Assembly (NCBI GenBank): GCA_948688495.1
Contig: CAPQSW010000011.1
Location: 1 to 44,577, forward strand
Source of the DNA: an uncultured Lachnospiraceae bacterium
GTDB lineage: Bacteria > Bacillota > Clostridia > Lachnospirales > Lachnospiraceae
Length of the DNA stretch: 44,577 nt
Direction of reading: 5' to 3'
Part shown: positions 8,119 through 16,003 of the stretch, piece after piece
How positions within the stretch are numbered: the first letter of the stretch is position 1
How the letters are laid out: each line of letters begins with the position of its first letter
Program-made: the position numbers and the translations under genes
Notes under the pieces: generated by a model
Told to the model about the DNA's origin: nothing
The model's input: the letters and a program-made list of their open reading frames with translations, nothing else
Databases searched by the model: none

Positions 8119-8994
8119 GTGAAGATTACAAAAAGAAGCGGAGAGATTGCAGTGACGAGTGAAGAACGAAGAAGGCGGGAACGTTACCTGGCAAGAAAGC
8201 GTCGGAGAAAACGGCAGAGAACCATTCAGATTATAAGAAGGTGTGCATTATCATGTGCGGGTGTGCTGTTGATTGTTTTTGCTATGACGAAGATATTACT
8301 TAGGGATGAAAAGCCGGAAGCTGTACAGGCACAGAGAAGTTTTTCGATGACAGACACGGGGAAGGAAGAAGAAAAACCGGATTCAGGGTTTCAACAGAAG
8401 GTTATTGAGGAGACGCCGGATTATACCGTAGACCTTTTAACGCCGAATCCATATTCCAGACCGCAGATGGCGATGGAAGAAGTAAAAGGGATTGTGGTGC
8501 ATTATACGGCGAATCCGGGAACTACGGCGGAACAGAACCGCAGTTATTTTGAAGGTTTGAAGGATTCACAGAAGACAAAGGCGAGCAGCCATTTTGTTAT
8601 TGGGATTGATGGAAAAATCATTCAGTGTATACCAAGTTCAGAGATGTCCTATGCGTCCAATGACAGGAATGAGGATACGTTATCCATTGAGTGCTGCCAT
8701 AAGGACGAGACAGGGCAGTTTACGCAGGAGACGTATGACTCTTTGGTAGAACTAACGGCATGGCTCTGCGGAAAATTTAACCTGCCGGTAGAAAGCGTAA
8801 TCCGTCATTATGATGTGACCGGCAAGGAGTGCCCCATTTATTACGTTGAACATGAGGATGCGTGGACACAGTTTAAGGAAGATCTGCAGAAATATCTTGA
8901 TGAGCACGGAACCCAGCCCAGACAGGATGTAACAGTTCAGCCTTCAAATATTTCTCCACAGTTTTTACAGCGACTTTCGGAACAAATCGTATAA
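8119..8994 (+). CDS. membrane-anchored N-acetylmuramoyl-L-alanine amidase (amidase_2/PGRP fold)
   Basis: A 291-residue protein that should cut the amide bond between N-acetylmuramic acid and the stem peptide of peptidoglycan. A very basic N-terminus (residues 15-40) precedes one membrane helix (about 42-61), so the catalytic part faces outward. The amidase_2 domain spans about 115-265: the zinc ligands are His in IVVHYTANPG, His in VIRHYDVTGKECP and the Cys of the same motif, with SSHFVIGIDGKIIQCIP between. The start is GTG at 8119 (AAAAGGG upstream); GTG at 8152 after CGGAGAG is equally possible and would remove 11 residues. The stop codon TAA (8992-8994) lies inside the tip of the inverted-repeat element at 8991-9649, so the original C-terminus may have been longer. 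Confidence 0.9.
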   Translation: MKITKRSGEIAVTSEERRRRERYLARKRRRKRQRTIQIIRRCALSCAGVLLIVFAMTKILLRDEKPEAVQAQRSFSMTDTGKEEEKPDSGFQQKVIEETPDYTVDLLTPNPYSRPQMAMEEVKGIVVHYTANPGTTAEQNRSYFEGLKDSQKTKASSHFVIGIDGKIIQCIPSSEMSYASNDRNEDTLSIECCHKDETGQFTQETYDSLVELTAWLCGKFNLPVESVIRHYDVTGKECPIYYVEHEDAWTQFKEDLQKYLDEHGTQPRQDVTVQPSNISPQFLQRLSEQIV

Positions 8995-9649
8995 AAATAT
9001 TTATGGGAATTTTATTGTTATAGCAGATTACCGCTCCCGATGCCAAAAGGCGGACACTTGAGGGATTTTGTGTATCACTTGCATCCGGGAAGGAAGGTAT
9101 CGGCACGCGTCGCATAGCGACACCTGCCATGTCGTCGGAAGGCATGGGAAAAATGCTTCGCATTTGCCTTCCTCCTGGGGATTGATGTATTTCCCCAATA
9201 TCAACTGTCTGAGCGTTTTCCCTGTTACTTATATAATATTGTCATGACGGAAATGGTTTTTCCTCACGGACAGCCCTTCTTGTTTTCCTAACAGTGGCAG
9301 CAAGCACCTTCGATTAAGGTATGCCTCTGAAACTCGGGACTGCCGCTTGGAATATCGTATATCATAAAATTTTCGTCATGGCAGTCCCTCAAACAGTCAC
9401 CCGGCATACCCATTGGTGCTTTTATGCCACTGGCAAGGAAAACGAACGAAGGACTTCCTACCCCGGAAAAATCATTTCCGATGGCAATATTTCATAAGTT
9501 AGTGGGGAAAACGTGAGTTTTGAATTGGGGAAATTAATATCATTGCCCCCTCCCCGGAGCTAGTGATACTAGAAATCCTGGTCTGGTCTGCTTTTGGCGT
9601 CGGGAGAAGGAATCTGCATAAAATCTAAGTTATCCATAAATATTTTTAT
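8991..9649. repeat. 659-bp imperfect giant inverted repeat, non-coding
   Basis: The tips are 16-bp perfect inverted copies: ATAAAAATATTTATGG at 8991-9006 and its complement at 9634-9649. Reading inward, the left arm stays alignable to the complement of the right arm almost to the centre, for example GCAGATT, CTCCCGAYGCCAAAAG, GTATCACT, TCCGGG, TTTCCCCAAT, GTTTTCC, CAGTGGCA and GGTATGCC. The innermost perfect pair is GGGACTGCC at 9336-9344 with GGCAGTCCC at 9380-9388 around a 35-base loop. The left arm has about 80 extra bases (roughly 9095-9175) that fold into their own small hairpins, such as GTCGCATAGCGAC and AAATGCTTCGCATTT. No frame of note and no transposase is present. It could be a MITE-like non-autonomous element with very long arms, or the gene for a long structured RNA. 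A target-site duplication is not evident. Confidence 0.85.
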
Positions 9650-9741
9650 TTATTGACACAGAAGACCGCTGTGAAAACTGTGTTCGGAAAGTTGAAAGGC
9701 TGAACTGTTACAGTAGGATGTAACATAGATAAAAATAATCC
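9650..9741. other. spacer before the rplS promoter
   Basis: Contains TTGACA at 9653-9658, right beside the inverted-repeat element, but no convincing -10 at 16-18 bases. Nothing else is recognised here. Confidence 0.4.
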
Positions 9742-9770
9742 TTGATTTTATTGAGTGTTTATGATAAAAT
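9742..9770 (+). promoter_or_regulatory. promoter of the rplS operon
   Basis: TTGATT at 9742-9747, 17-base spacer, TAAAAT at 9765-9770 preceded by TGA (extended -10). The resulting leader of about 75 bases begins with the palindrome GTCTCGTGAGAC (9774-9785) and ends at the rplS ribosome binding site. L19 leaders in Firmicutes often carry an autoregulatory structure; whether this is one cannot be judged by eye. Confidence 0.75.
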
Positions 9771-9851
9771 AATGTCTCGTGAGACAAGAAAATGATGGTC
9801 CTCTGTTACCGTGTGTATTAAGAACATCTAATGAGATTAGGAGGTCACAGA

Positions 9852-10205
9852 ATGAACGCAACAGAAATTATTAAGAGTATTGAGCAGGAACAGATGAAAC
9901 CTGAGGTCGATTCGTTTAGTGTAGGGGATACCGTAAGGGTATACGGTAAGATCAAAGAGGGAAACCGTGAGAGGATTCAGGTTTTTGAAGGAATTGTATT
10001 AAAGAGACAGGGCGGAAGCAACAGAGAGACTTTCACTGTAAGAAAGTTTTCCAATGGTGTCGGAGTAGAGAAGACTTGGCCGCTGCATTCTCCTAACGTA
10101 GAGAAAATCGAGATCGTACGTTATGGTAAGGTAAGACGTGCAAAGCTGAATTATCTGAGAGGCCGCGTAGGAAAGAGAGCAAAGGTAAAAGAATTAGTGA
10201 AGTAA
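9852..10205 (+). CDS. rplS: 50S ribosomal protein L19
   Basis: 117 residues, the usual length for L19, a large-subunit protein at the 30S interface. The start is the ATG at 9852, seven bases after AGGAGG (9839-9844); the ATG at 9831 would put the ribosome binding site inside the gene. Diagnostic stretches are FSVGDTVRVYGKIKEGNRER, RIQVFEGIVLKRQGG, FTVRKFSNGVGVEKTWPLHS and the basic C-terminus. It heads a conserved block with signal peptidase, rbgA and rnhB. Confidence 0.98.
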   Translation: MNATEIIKSIEQEQMKPEVDSFSVGDTVRVYGKIKEGNRERIQVFEGIVLKRQGGSNRETFTVRKFSNGVGVEKTWPLHSPNVEKIEIVRYGKVRRAKLNYLRGRVGKRAKVKELVK

Positions 10206-10228
10206 TTTGAGAAAGAAATGGAACATGG

Positions 10229-10262
10229 AAAGGGACAACTACAATTGTATTTGTTCCTTTTT
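10229..10262 (+). terminator. hairpin between rplS and lepB, probable (partial) terminator
   Basis: AAAGGGACAA (10229-10238) pairs with TTGTTCCTTT (10251-10260), with one wobble. A nested TACAATTGTA palindrome lies in the loop, and TT(CC) follows. The U tract is short, so it may only attenuate transcription into the downstream genes. Confidence 0.55.
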
Positions 10263-10283
10263 CCTTACCAGGAGCAATCCAAT

Positions 10284-10868
10284 ATGAGAAGAAGAACATC
10301 CGGGCTGAGTTTTTACCATGAGAAAAAGAAAATTAATATAGGGCTGCTGAAGGAGATTGCAGTCTGGATTGGGGAAATTTTGCTGACAATTGCGGCAGCA
10401 GTTATTATGGTATCTTTTTTTGGGTTCCGCGTGTCTGTAATCGGACCATCCATGTCCCCGACACTGGAGAGCGGGGAGAAGGTTATGGTAAATCGGTTTG
10501 TGTACAAGCTGTTTGATCCAAAGCAGAATGATTTGATTGTGTTTCAACCAAATGGCAATGAGAAATCACATTACTATGTGAAGCGGGTGATTGCGTTGCC
10601 CGGGGATACCGTGCAGATTAAAGAAGGGAAAGTTTATGTCAATGGTGAGCTCTTTGAGGAGAATGTCAATGTAGAGAACATAGAAAATGCCATGTTGGCA
10701 GAAAGTGAGATCCTTGTTGGGGAGGATGAATATTTTGTGCTGGGGGACAACCGCAATAATAGTGAGGACAGCCGATATGCCAGTATTGGCAATGTTAAGA
10801 AAGAGCATATTACCGGGGAGGCATGGATGATAATTTCTCCCTTTCACAGAATAGGATTTTTAAAATAG
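10284..10868 (+). CDS. lepB: type I signal peptidase
   Basis: 194 residues from the ATG at 10284, nine bases after AGGAG; a longer frame from 10218 would cross the rplS terminator. One N-terminal membrane helix (about 25-45) is followed by the catalytic domain: Ser in GPSMSPTL, Lys in YYVKRVIALPGD, and box E GDNRNNSEDSR. It removes signal peptides from Sec-exported proteins at the outer face of the membrane. It is one of two paralogues flanking rbgA; both catalytic dyads are intact. Confidence 0.95.
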   Translation: MRRRTSGLSFYHEKKKINIGLLKEIAVWIGEILLTIAAAVIMVSFFGFRVSVIGPSMSPTLESGEKVMVNRFVYKLFDPKQNDLIVFQPNGNEKSHYYVKRVIALPGDTVQIKEGKVYVNGELFEENVNVENIENAMLAESEILVGEDEYFVLGDNRNNSEDSRYASIGNVKKEHITGEAWMIISPFHRIGFLK

Positions 10869-10881
10869 CAGGAGGCAGGGA

Positions 10882-11727
10882 ATGAATTTTCAATGGTATC
10901 CGGGACATATGACGAAAGCAAAGCGTCAAATGCAGGAGGATATAAAGCTTATAGATTTAGTGATCGAATTGGTAGACGCCCGCATTCCGCTTAGCAGCAG
11001 AAATCCCGATATTGATGATTTGGGAAAACAGAAGGCAAGGCTGATACTCATGAATAAGGCGGATCTTGCCAGTGATGAACAGAATGAGGCATGGGCGGCT
11101 TATTTCAGGGAAAAAGGATTCTATGTGGTGAAGCTGGATGCCAGGACAAAGGCAGGAATGAAGGCTGTTAATACTGTAATTATGGACGCCTGCAAGGAGA
11201 AATTTGAGCGTGACAGAAAGCGCGGCATCAAGAACCGTCCTGTGCGTGCAATGGTAGTGGGGATTCCCAATGTTGGGAAATCTACCTTTATCAACACTTA
11301 TGCAGGAAAGGCTTGTGCAAAGACCGGTAATAAACCAGGGGTTACCAAGGGGAAGCAGTGGATTCGCCTGAACAAAAATGTAGAGCTTTTAGATACGCCG
11401 GGAATTTTGTGGCCGAAGTTTGAAGACCAGAGAGTCGGTTTATACCTTGCGTTGATTGGGTCAATAAAAGATGAGATTTTAAATATTGATGAATTGTCCC
11501 TGGAATTGATTGCAATTTTACAGAAGCATTATCCGGGATTACTCGAAAAGCGCTATGAGATCTCTAAGGAGCAGAAGCCGGCAAAGATCCTAATGGAAAT
11601 AGCAAAGAACCGTAATTGTATCAAAAAGGGAAATGAGCTGGATTATGGCAAGGCGTCTGCACTCGTTATTGATGAATTTCGCAGTGGCAGGCTTGGCAAA
11701 ATAACACTTGAATTTCCCGGGGAGTAG
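10882..11727 (+). CDS. rbgA: ribosome biogenesis GTPase RbgA (YlqF)
   Basis: 281 residues, a circularly permuted GTPase required for late 50S assembly in Bacillus. The G motifs run in permuted order: NKAD (G4) at about residue 58, then SxK-like DARTKAG, then GIPNVGKST (G1), PGVTKGKQW (G2) and DTPG (G3). The opening FQWYPGHMTKAKRQM is diagnostic. GGAGG lies seven bases before the ATG. It sits 13 bases after the first lepB. Confidence 0.97.
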   Translation: MNFQWYPGHMTKAKRQMQEDIKLIDLVIELVDARIPLSSRNPDIDDLGKQKARLILMNKADLASDEQNEAWAAYFREKGFYVVKLDARTKAGMKAVNTVIMDACKEKFERDRKRGIKNRPVRAMVVGIPNVGKSTFINTYAGKACAKTGNKPGVTKGKQWIRLNKNVELLDTPGILWPKFEDQRVGLYLALIGSIKDEILNIDELSLELIAILQKHYPGLLEKRYEISKEQKPAKILMEIAKNRNCIKKGNELDYGKASALVIDEFRSGRLGKITLEFPGE

Positions 11728-11770
11728 AGCTACAATTATAGTTACAAAATAAGTTAAGGACGAAAATGCT

Positions 11771-12352
11771 ATGGAGAATCAAGAGAAAGAGCAGGCAAAG
11801 AGTGCCGAGAAAGAGACAAATGTGCTGCGGGAGACAATCAGTTTTATCGTTTATATTGGAATTGTATTTTTACTGACGTACCTGGTTATCCATTATGTGG
11901 GCCAGCGTACACAGGTCAGTGGGAGTTCCATGGAATCCACATTGAGTGATGGAGATAATTTGATTGTAGATAAGATTTCTTATCGTTTCCATGATCCGGA
12001 GCGGTTTGATATTATTGTATTCCCCTATAAATATGAAAAGAACACGTTCTATATTAAACGGATTATCGGACTTCCCGGAGAGACGGTTCAGATTGATGCA
12101 GATGGAAATATTTATATTGACGGAGAGGTAATGGAAGAATCTTATGGGCGGGAAGTCATGCTGGATCCGGGTGAGGCAGAGGATCCGGTAACACTGGAAG
12201 AAGATGAGTATTTTGTTCTGGGGGATAATAGAAATGCCAGCTCTGACAGCAGGGACCCAAGCGTGGGTAAGATTATAGGCAAGGATATTGTTGGACGGGC
12301 ATGGGTTCGAATTTATCCGTTTCAAAAGATAGGGTTTATCAGGCATCAATAG
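11771..12352 (+). CDS. lepB: second type I signal peptidase
   Basis: 193 residues. A single membrane helix at about 22-43, then Ser in SGSSMESTL, Lys in FYIKRIIGLPGE and GDNRNASSDSR: the Ser/Lys dyad and box E are complete. It is clearly homologous to the lepB at 10284 but diverged, so this is an old duplication around rbgA rather than a recent one. The two enzymes may differ in substrate range. TTAAGGA lies before the ATG. Confidence 0.95.
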   Translation: MENQEKEQAKSAEKETNVLRETISFIVYIGIVFLLTYLVIHYVGQRTQVSGSSMESTLSDGDNLIVDKISYRFHDPERFDIIVFPYKYEKNTFYIKRIIGLPGETVQIDADGNIYIDGEVMEESYGREVMLDPGEAEDPVTLEEDEYFVLGDNRNASSDSRDPSVGKIIGKDIVGRAWVRIYPFQKIGFIRHQ

Positions 12353-12396
12353 TTACAATAATCTCACATAAACACTGTGAATAAAGGAGGATTTTG

Positions 12397-13158
12397 GTGA
12401 ACGGATGTAAGAAGATAGCGGAAATAAAAGCGGAATTTAAGGCAGCAGAGGAAGGTATGCTGCCTTCTTTTATTTTGGAATACGAGACAGATGAAAGAAT
12501 GGGTGTTAAAAGGCTGGTAGAGCAGGCGAAAAAGCGCCGGGAAGCGTTAGACAGCGAGAGGGCAAGAATTGAGGTATTGAAAGTATTTGAGCGACAGTAT
12601 GAAAACAGGGGATATGTCTGCGGGATTGACGAGGCGGGCAGGGGACCGCTGGCAGGGCCGGTGGTGGCAGGTGCGGTAATCCTGCCCAGAGATTGTAACA
12701 TTCTGTATATCAATGATTCCAAGAAACTCAGCGAAAGAAAGCGGGAGGAGCTTTACGATGTTATTATGGAACAGGCTGTTGCAACAGGAATAGGCATGGT
12801 AAGCCCGGCAAGGATTGATGAGATTAACATCTTGCAGGCGACCTATGAAGCAATGCGTATGGCGATTCAGAATTTATCCGTAACACCCGATATACTATTA
12901 AATGATGCGGTGACGATTCCTGAAGTGGACATTCCACAGATTCCGATTATCAAAGGAGATGCCAAGAGTATTTCTATCGGGGCGGCAAGTATCATTGCCA
13001 AAGTTACCAGGGACCGCTTAATGATAGAATATGATAAACAGCTGCCGGAGTATGGATTTGCAAGGAATAAAGGCTATGGCTCGAAGGAACATATGGAGGC
13101 AATACGCAGATATGGGGCGTCTCCGATTCACAGGCAGACTTTTATTGGAAAGTTGTAA
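12397..13158 (+). CDS. rnhB: ribonuclease HII
   Basis: 253 residues from the GTG at 12397, six bases after AGGAGG; the TTG at 12394 is too close to that site. The enzyme removes ribonucleotides from DNA. Catalytic acidic residues are seen in CGIDEAGRGPLAGP, YINDSKKLSE, LNDAV and GDAKSISIGAASIIAKVTRD. The first 70 residues are an extra helical extension common in the Firmicutes enzymes. The C-terminal GYGSKEHMEAIRRYG...HRQTF is typical. Confidence 0.97.
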   Translation: MNGCKKIAEIKAEFKAAEEGMLPSFILEYETDERMGVKRLVEQAKKRREALDSERARIEVLKVFERQYENRGYVCGIDEAGRGPLAGPVVAGAVILPRDCNILYINDSKKLSERKREELYDVIMEQAVATGIGMVSPARIDEINILQATYEAMRMAIQNLSVTPDILLNDAVTIPEVDIPQIPIIKGDAKSISIGAASIIAKVTRDRLMIEYDKQLPEYGFARNKGYGSKEHMEAIRRYGASPIHRQTFIGKL

Positions 13159-13186
13159 CAGACAGTTCAGGCATCCCCCGGAGGGG

Positions 13187-13222
13187 TATAGTAAGGGACA
13201 AATTATTTTGTCACTTACTATA
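13187..13222. repeat. 15-bp inverted repeat between rnhB and the FliK-like gene
   Basis: TATAGTAAGGGACAA (13187-13201) and TTGTCACTTACTATA (13208-13222) are complementary except for one G-A pair, around a 6-base loop ATTATT. No T run follows, so it is not a standard terminator. It could be an operator or an mRNA stem controlling the gene that starts at 13248. Confidence 0.65.
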
Positions 13223-13247
13223 AATGATAAGAAAGGCGGAAAGTGCA

Positions 13248-15140
13248 ATGCCATTTGTAGACAGTGTTTCACAATATCAAAGCAGCACGGCGGCTGGCAG
13301 CCAGGCAATGGGACAGGTCAGGGATACAGGAACGGTACAAAAGATACCGGTGCAGGCACAGGGGCTGGAGCCTGGTAAAGTGTTTGAAGGTACAATTACA
13401 GATATTAAAAACGGACAGGTTACCATAGGGCTGAATGATGGGAGTACCATATCAGCCAGAATGGATACGGGGGTCAGCCTGGAAAAAGGCCAGCCCATGC
13501 TTTTTGAAGTGAAATCCAGTACTGCTGAGCAGATTTCTATCCGTCCGGTCATGCTGGAAAGCGCACAGAACCCCACATTGCTGAAGGCTTTGGAGGCAGC
13601 AGGGTTAAAGGTGAATGAACGCAATCTTTCTATGGTAAACCAGATGATGGCGGAAAAAATGGCAATCAACAGGGAAAGCCTTCTGCAGATGATGCGCGTT
13701 ACGTCCGGTTTCCCGAAGGCAGATATGCAGGTGCTGGTACAGATGCAGAAATTAGGTTTCGTGATTACTGAGGAATCCCTCAATCAATTTCAGAACTATA
13801 AAAATGGACAGCAGGCGATCTTACCGGAGATGAATCGTCTTATGGAAGGAATTACACAACTTCAGGGACAGATATTTGGAGCAGGGGCAAATGGGACGTC
13901 AGCGCAGGCTTTTGGCGCAATGCAAGGATTTCAGCAGCAGATTTTGGGGATTATTTTAGGCGGCGGGCAGCAGCCGGCAACAGAGACGCAGATGGGAAAT
14001 GCGAAGATTCAGGCAGGCCAGGGAGAGATTTTGCAAAATCAGGTACTTACGAATCCTTCCGCCAGCAATGTTGATGCGCCCCAGGGGACGGTCATCCATC
14101 AAGGGCTTACAGAAGGCGGAGAGAATCCGGTCCAGGGCGGCCAAGGTACTGTAAGTGAAAATACCGCTGGAAATGGAGCCGCACAGCTTTTTGATGGAAT
14201 TTCCAGAGAAAATATGTCCGGGCAGAATGTGTCTTTGGAACATCCAGCCGAAGAAGCTTTACAGGCAGAGGGAAGGAAAGCCGGACAGATTGGTAGCGGT
14301 GAAACTAGAACTACGGCGGCACAGATTTTGTCAGGGGAACAGCAGGGAAGGCTTACATCACTGTTGCAGGAATTTTCCGGTGCAAGGGGGAATGAACAGC
14401 TTTTGCCCAATGGAAGGTTAAATGCGGGTCTGAACGCCGGGGAGCTTTTGCAACAGATTATGAATGCGGTGGAGCTAAGCAAAGATGCTGATGGACACTC
14501 TTTACAGAAGTTATTTCAATCAGAAGAATATAAGGGATTGCTGAAACAGGCGATGGTGGAACAGTGGACACTGACACCGGAGAAATTAAAAGAAGAGGGT
14601 GCTGTGAAAGAGTTTTACCAGCGGCTGTCAAATCAGATGTCAGAATTGCAGCAGACGCTTGCGCAGGCGGGAAAAGAGGGGCAGGCCCTGGCAAAGAGTG
14701 CACAGTCCGTGCAGAGCAATCTGGAATTTATGAATCAGTTAAATCAGCTTTATACTTATGTACAGATTCCACTGAAGCTGCAAAATCAGAATGCCCATAG
14801 TGATCTCTATGTATATACAAACAAGAAGAATCTTCGCGAGAAAGATGGGGAGCTGACGGCACTTCTTCATCTGGATATGGACCATCTGGGTGCCACGGAT
14901 ATATTTGTTAAGCTGATGGGTACAGCTGTTCAGACAGAGTTTTATTTCCAGGAGACGGATTCCTGTCGTTTGATTTCGCAATATTCCGAGGATCTGGTGA
15001 AACGCCTGGAAGAAAAAGGATATTTTTGTGAGGTTAAGGTGGAAAATCGCAAAAAGGAACAGGATTTTGTGCAGGATTTTCTGGAAAGGGAGAATCCCCC
15101 GGGTAAGCTGCAGCGGTATTCTTTTGATGTAAAGGCGTAA
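13248..15140 (+). CDS. ylqG: FliK-like flagellar hook-length control family protein (YlqG-like)
   Basis: 630 residues from the ATG at 13248, seven bases after AAAGGCGGA. Residues 1-100 form a small beta-rich domain (VFEGTITDIKNGQVTIGLNDG), the middle 300 residues are Gln/Gly/Ala-rich and low complexity, and the last ~130 resemble the FliK C-terminal Flg_hook domain (IPLKLQNQNAHSDLYVYTNK, then LLHLDMDHLGATDIFVKL and EDLVKRLEEKGYF). In flagellar systems FliK senses hook length and switches FlhB specificity. Here the partner is the FlhB-tail-like gene at 15206, as in the Bacillus pair ylqG-ylqH. No flagellar gene proper is in the window, so a flagellar role is not shown. Confidence 0.7.
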   Translation: MPFVDSVSQYQSSTAAGSQAMGQVRDTGTVQKIPVQAQGLEPGKVFEGTITDIKNGQVTIGLNDGSTISARMDTGVSLEKGQPMLFEVKSSTAEQISIRPVMLESAQNPTLLKALEAAGLKVNERNLSMVNQMMAEKMAINRESLLQMMRVTSGFPKADMQVLVQMQKLGFVITEESLNQFQNYKNGQQAILPEMNRLMEGITQLQGQIFGAGANGTSAQAFGAMQGFQQQILGIILGGGQQPATETQMGNAKIQAGQGEILQNQVLTNPSASNVDAPQGTVIHQGLTEGGENPVQGGQGTVSENTAGNGAAQLFDGISRENMSGQNVSLEHPAEEALQAEGRKAGQIGSGETRTTAAQILSGEQQGRLTSLLQEFSGARGNEQLLPNGRLNAGLNAGELLQQIMNAVELSKDADGHSLQKLFQSEEYKGLLKQAMVEQWTLTPEKLKEEGAVKEFYQRLSNQMSELQQTLAQAGKEGQALAKSAQSVQSNLEFMNQLNQLYTYVQIPLKLQNQNAHSDLYVYTNKKNLREKDGELTALLHLDMDHLGATDIFVKLMGTAVQTEFYFQETDSCRLISQYSEDLVKRLEEKGYFCEVKVENRKKEQDFVQDFLERENPPGKLQRYSFDVKA

Positions 15141-15205
15141 TCGTTTCAATCATAGAGGTGTAAAGGGACAGAAAGTCATTTCATATAAGGAAAGGGGAAT
15201 GTCTG

Positions 15206-15532
15206 GTGGACGAGGTACGGTATAAGAACACTGGGGAACCTGTGACGGCAGAGACGGAAGAAGGGCGAAGACAGAGAACGGCTGTAGCAGTGGCATATGA
15301 GCCGGGAGAGCGGGCGCCGAAAATTATTGCCACAGGAAAGGGCTACACGGCAGAGCGTATCATTGAAAAGGCGAAAGAGGAAAATATTCCCTTTTACCGG
15401 GATGATAAGCTGGCAAAAACGTTATCAAAACTGGAAATCGGGGAGATGATTCCACCGGAGCTTTATGAGGTGGTGGCTGAAATATTAGTTTTTGTAGACG
15501 ATATGGAGAAATTAAAATCAAAACTGAGGTAA
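15206..15532 (+). CDS. ylqH: FlhB C-terminal-domain-like protein (YlqH/FlhX)
   Basis: 108 residues, GTG start with AAGGAAAGGGG upstream. It aligns to the cytoplasmic tail of FlhB/YscU export-gate proteins: AVAVAYEPGERAPKIIATGKG, then IIEKAKEENIPFYRDDKLAKTL and IPPELYEVVAEILVFV. The autocleavage NPTH motif is replaced by RQRT and the membrane domain is absent, so it cannot be a whole export gate. Free FlhB-tail proteins (FlhX) are known in some bacteria. It follows the FliK-like gene directly, in line with a functional pair. Confidence 0.88.
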   Translation: MDEVRYKNTGEPVTAETEEGRRQRTAVAVAYEPGERAPKIIATGKGYTAERIIEKAKEENIPFYRDDKLAKTLSKLEIGEMIPPELYEVVAEILVFVDDMEKLKSKLR

Positions 15533-15603
15533 AGCCTATCCATGGGAATAAGGAAAATAGGACTGAGGCTGCGGTGATTTAGGAAGAAAATGGAGAGAAT
15601 GTA

Positions 15604-15969
15604 TTGGTTAATGTCAGTAATAACAGCCGTAAAAGAGGTGCACAATATGAGAAGGTGGCAGCGGACTATCTGGAAAAACAAGGACTTCAGATATTACAGA
15701 GGAATTTCAGCAGCAGGTTTGGAGAAATCGATATAGTTGCAAGGGAAGGAAGATATCTGGTATTTGTTGAAGTGAAATACCGCGCGACGGATAGCGGCGG
15801 GCATCCCTTAGAGGCAGTGGATATATGCAAACAGCGGCGCATTGGCAGGACGGCAGATTTCTATCTTCTGCGCTTTGGCTATGGGGAGACGACACCCTGC
15901 CGTTTTGATGTAGTAGGGATTGTCGGGGATGAAATGATTCATGTGCGGAATGCATTTGAACGGGAATAA
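15604..15969 (+). CDS. yraN: YraN/UPF0102 family nuclease-fold protein
   Basis: 121 residues with a TTG start, six bases after GGAGAG. The restriction-endonuclease-like fold is marked by RGAQYEKVAADYLEKQG, NFSSRFGEIDIVAREG and LVFVEVKYR, which give the E..D..ExK metal-binding set. The family is widespread and its function is not settled; a role in DNA processing is suspected. It commonly lies next to rnhB and signal peptidase genes, as here. Confidence 0.93.
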   Translation: MVNVSNNSRKRGAQYEKVAADYLEKQGLQILQRNFSSRFGEIDIVAREGRYLVFVEVKYRATDSGGHPLEAVDICKQRRIGRTADFYLLRFGYGETTPCRFDVVGIVGDEMIHVRNAFERE

Positions 15970-16003
15970 ATCGTTTGTTAGAATACGGAAGGATTATAAT
16001 AAT

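Noticed and set aside
9653..9681. TTGACA next to the inverted repeat as a second promoter for rplS
   Set aside because: The bases 17 away (AACTGT) are a poor -10, and a far better promoter lies at 9742-9770.
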